Positions 63,874 through 64,000 of a stretch of 64,000 nt of DNA are shown here, piece by piece. The first letter of the stretch is position 1; the number at the start of each line of letters is the position of its first letter. This stretch comes from Winogradskyella costae. Lineage in GTDB: Bacteria > Bacteroidota > Bacteroidia > Flavobacteriales > Flavobacteriaceae. Both the position numbers and the translations under genes were made by a program. The notes beneath the pieces were generated by a model. That model searched no databases and was not told the DNA's origin. It saw nothing but the letters and a program-made list of their open reading frames with translations. The DNA lies in the NCBI RefSeq assembly GCF_013403865.1, contig NZ_JABFDK010000001.1, positions 310,001 through 374,000 on the forward strand, given 5' to 3'.

Positions 63874-64000
63874 ATGGAAAACAAATCACACAACTTTTTA
63901 AAATCTAACCTACTCAATAAGTATTTGGTTGGAGACACTTCTTTAGAAGAATCTAAAGAAGCTGAACACTTTATTTCTACTTATCCAGAGGTCGCTCTAG
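63874..64000 (+). CDS. Probable anti-sigma factor, 5' part only
   Basis: 42 residues are visible from the ATG at 63874 before the window ends. The start (LLNKYLVGDTSLEESKEAE) matches the N-terminal helix of Bacteroidota anti-sigma factors that begin with a cytoplasmic sigma-binding region. The 11-base distance from the ECF sigma gene supports a cognate pair. The membrane segment and C-terminal domain lie outside the window. Confidence 0.7.
   Translation, partial: MENKSHNFLKSNLLNKYLVGDTSLEESKEAEHFISTYPEVAL

Overview
The window is a stretch of AT-rich core chromosome from a member of the Bacteroidota, almost certainly Flavobacteriaceae. The evidence is the gliding/type IX secretion operon gldKLMN, exosortase F with its partner protein, a Rho factor with a long disordered N-terminal insert, several Bacteroidota-restricted families (DUF3667, DUF4293, HYC_CC_PP, the arginase-like protein beside gldK) and promoters of the TAnnTTTG type. 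The genus cannot be fixed from this sequence alone. I see no insertion sequence, prophage, integrase, CRISPR array or rRNA operon, and no gene-free gap longer than about 300 bases. Both edges cut genes: a membrane protein on the left and a probable anti-sigma factor on the right.

Layout. 1-7.1 kb: two DUF3667-type membrane proteins, an MsbA-like ABC exporter, truA, a phosphoesterase, DUF4293 and rho. 7.1-13.3 kb is the most accessory part: a SpoU-type RNA methyltransferase, a decayed duplication with a palindromic repeat, two AraC-type regulators, three very small proteins (two in this part, one at 4.45 kb), and a histidine kinase/response regulator pair followed by a SYLF-domain protein. 13.5 kb: initiator tRNA. 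13.7-20.6 kb: a leucine-rich-repeat protein and a complete RND efflux operon (adaptor, pump, TolC, small Cys protein). 20.6-24.1 kb: an ABC-F ATPase, DUF983 and an FAD oxidoreductase. 24.2-32.8 kb: topA, an arginase-like protein with a degraded metal site and gldK-L-M-N on one strand. 33-34.3 kb: a small lipoprotein and a membrane protein.

34.4-42.2 kb on the plus strand: miaB, a lipoprotein, a sigma-54-type activator, LptE, a TPR protein, secG, then groES-groEL. 42.3-48.1 kb: a PAP2 phosphatase, an SMR transporter, a metal-linked cluster (HYC_CC_PP protein, TonB-dependent receptor, HMA protein) and xrtF with its partner. 48.1-57.5 kb: an fRMsr-like GAF protein, a MacB-type permease, purH and the rod-shape operon mreB-mreC-mreD-mrdA-rodA. 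57.5-64 kb: valS, a DUF1573 protein, an aminotransferase, murB, and an ECF sigma factor followed by the start of its probable anti-sigma factor.

Much of the content serves the cell envelope: secretion and gliding (gldKLMN, secG), LPS assembly (LptE, MsbA-like), peptidoglycan and shape (murB, mreBCD, mrdA, rodA), efflux, and surface protein processing (XrtF). The most interesting unexplained signals are a near-palindrome shared by the miaB and groES promoters that sits on the -33 box in both, the arginase-like protein lacking metal ligands beside gldK, an AraC regulator whose HMA-like N-terminus has lost one metal cysteine, and exosortase F with no recognisable substrate nearby.
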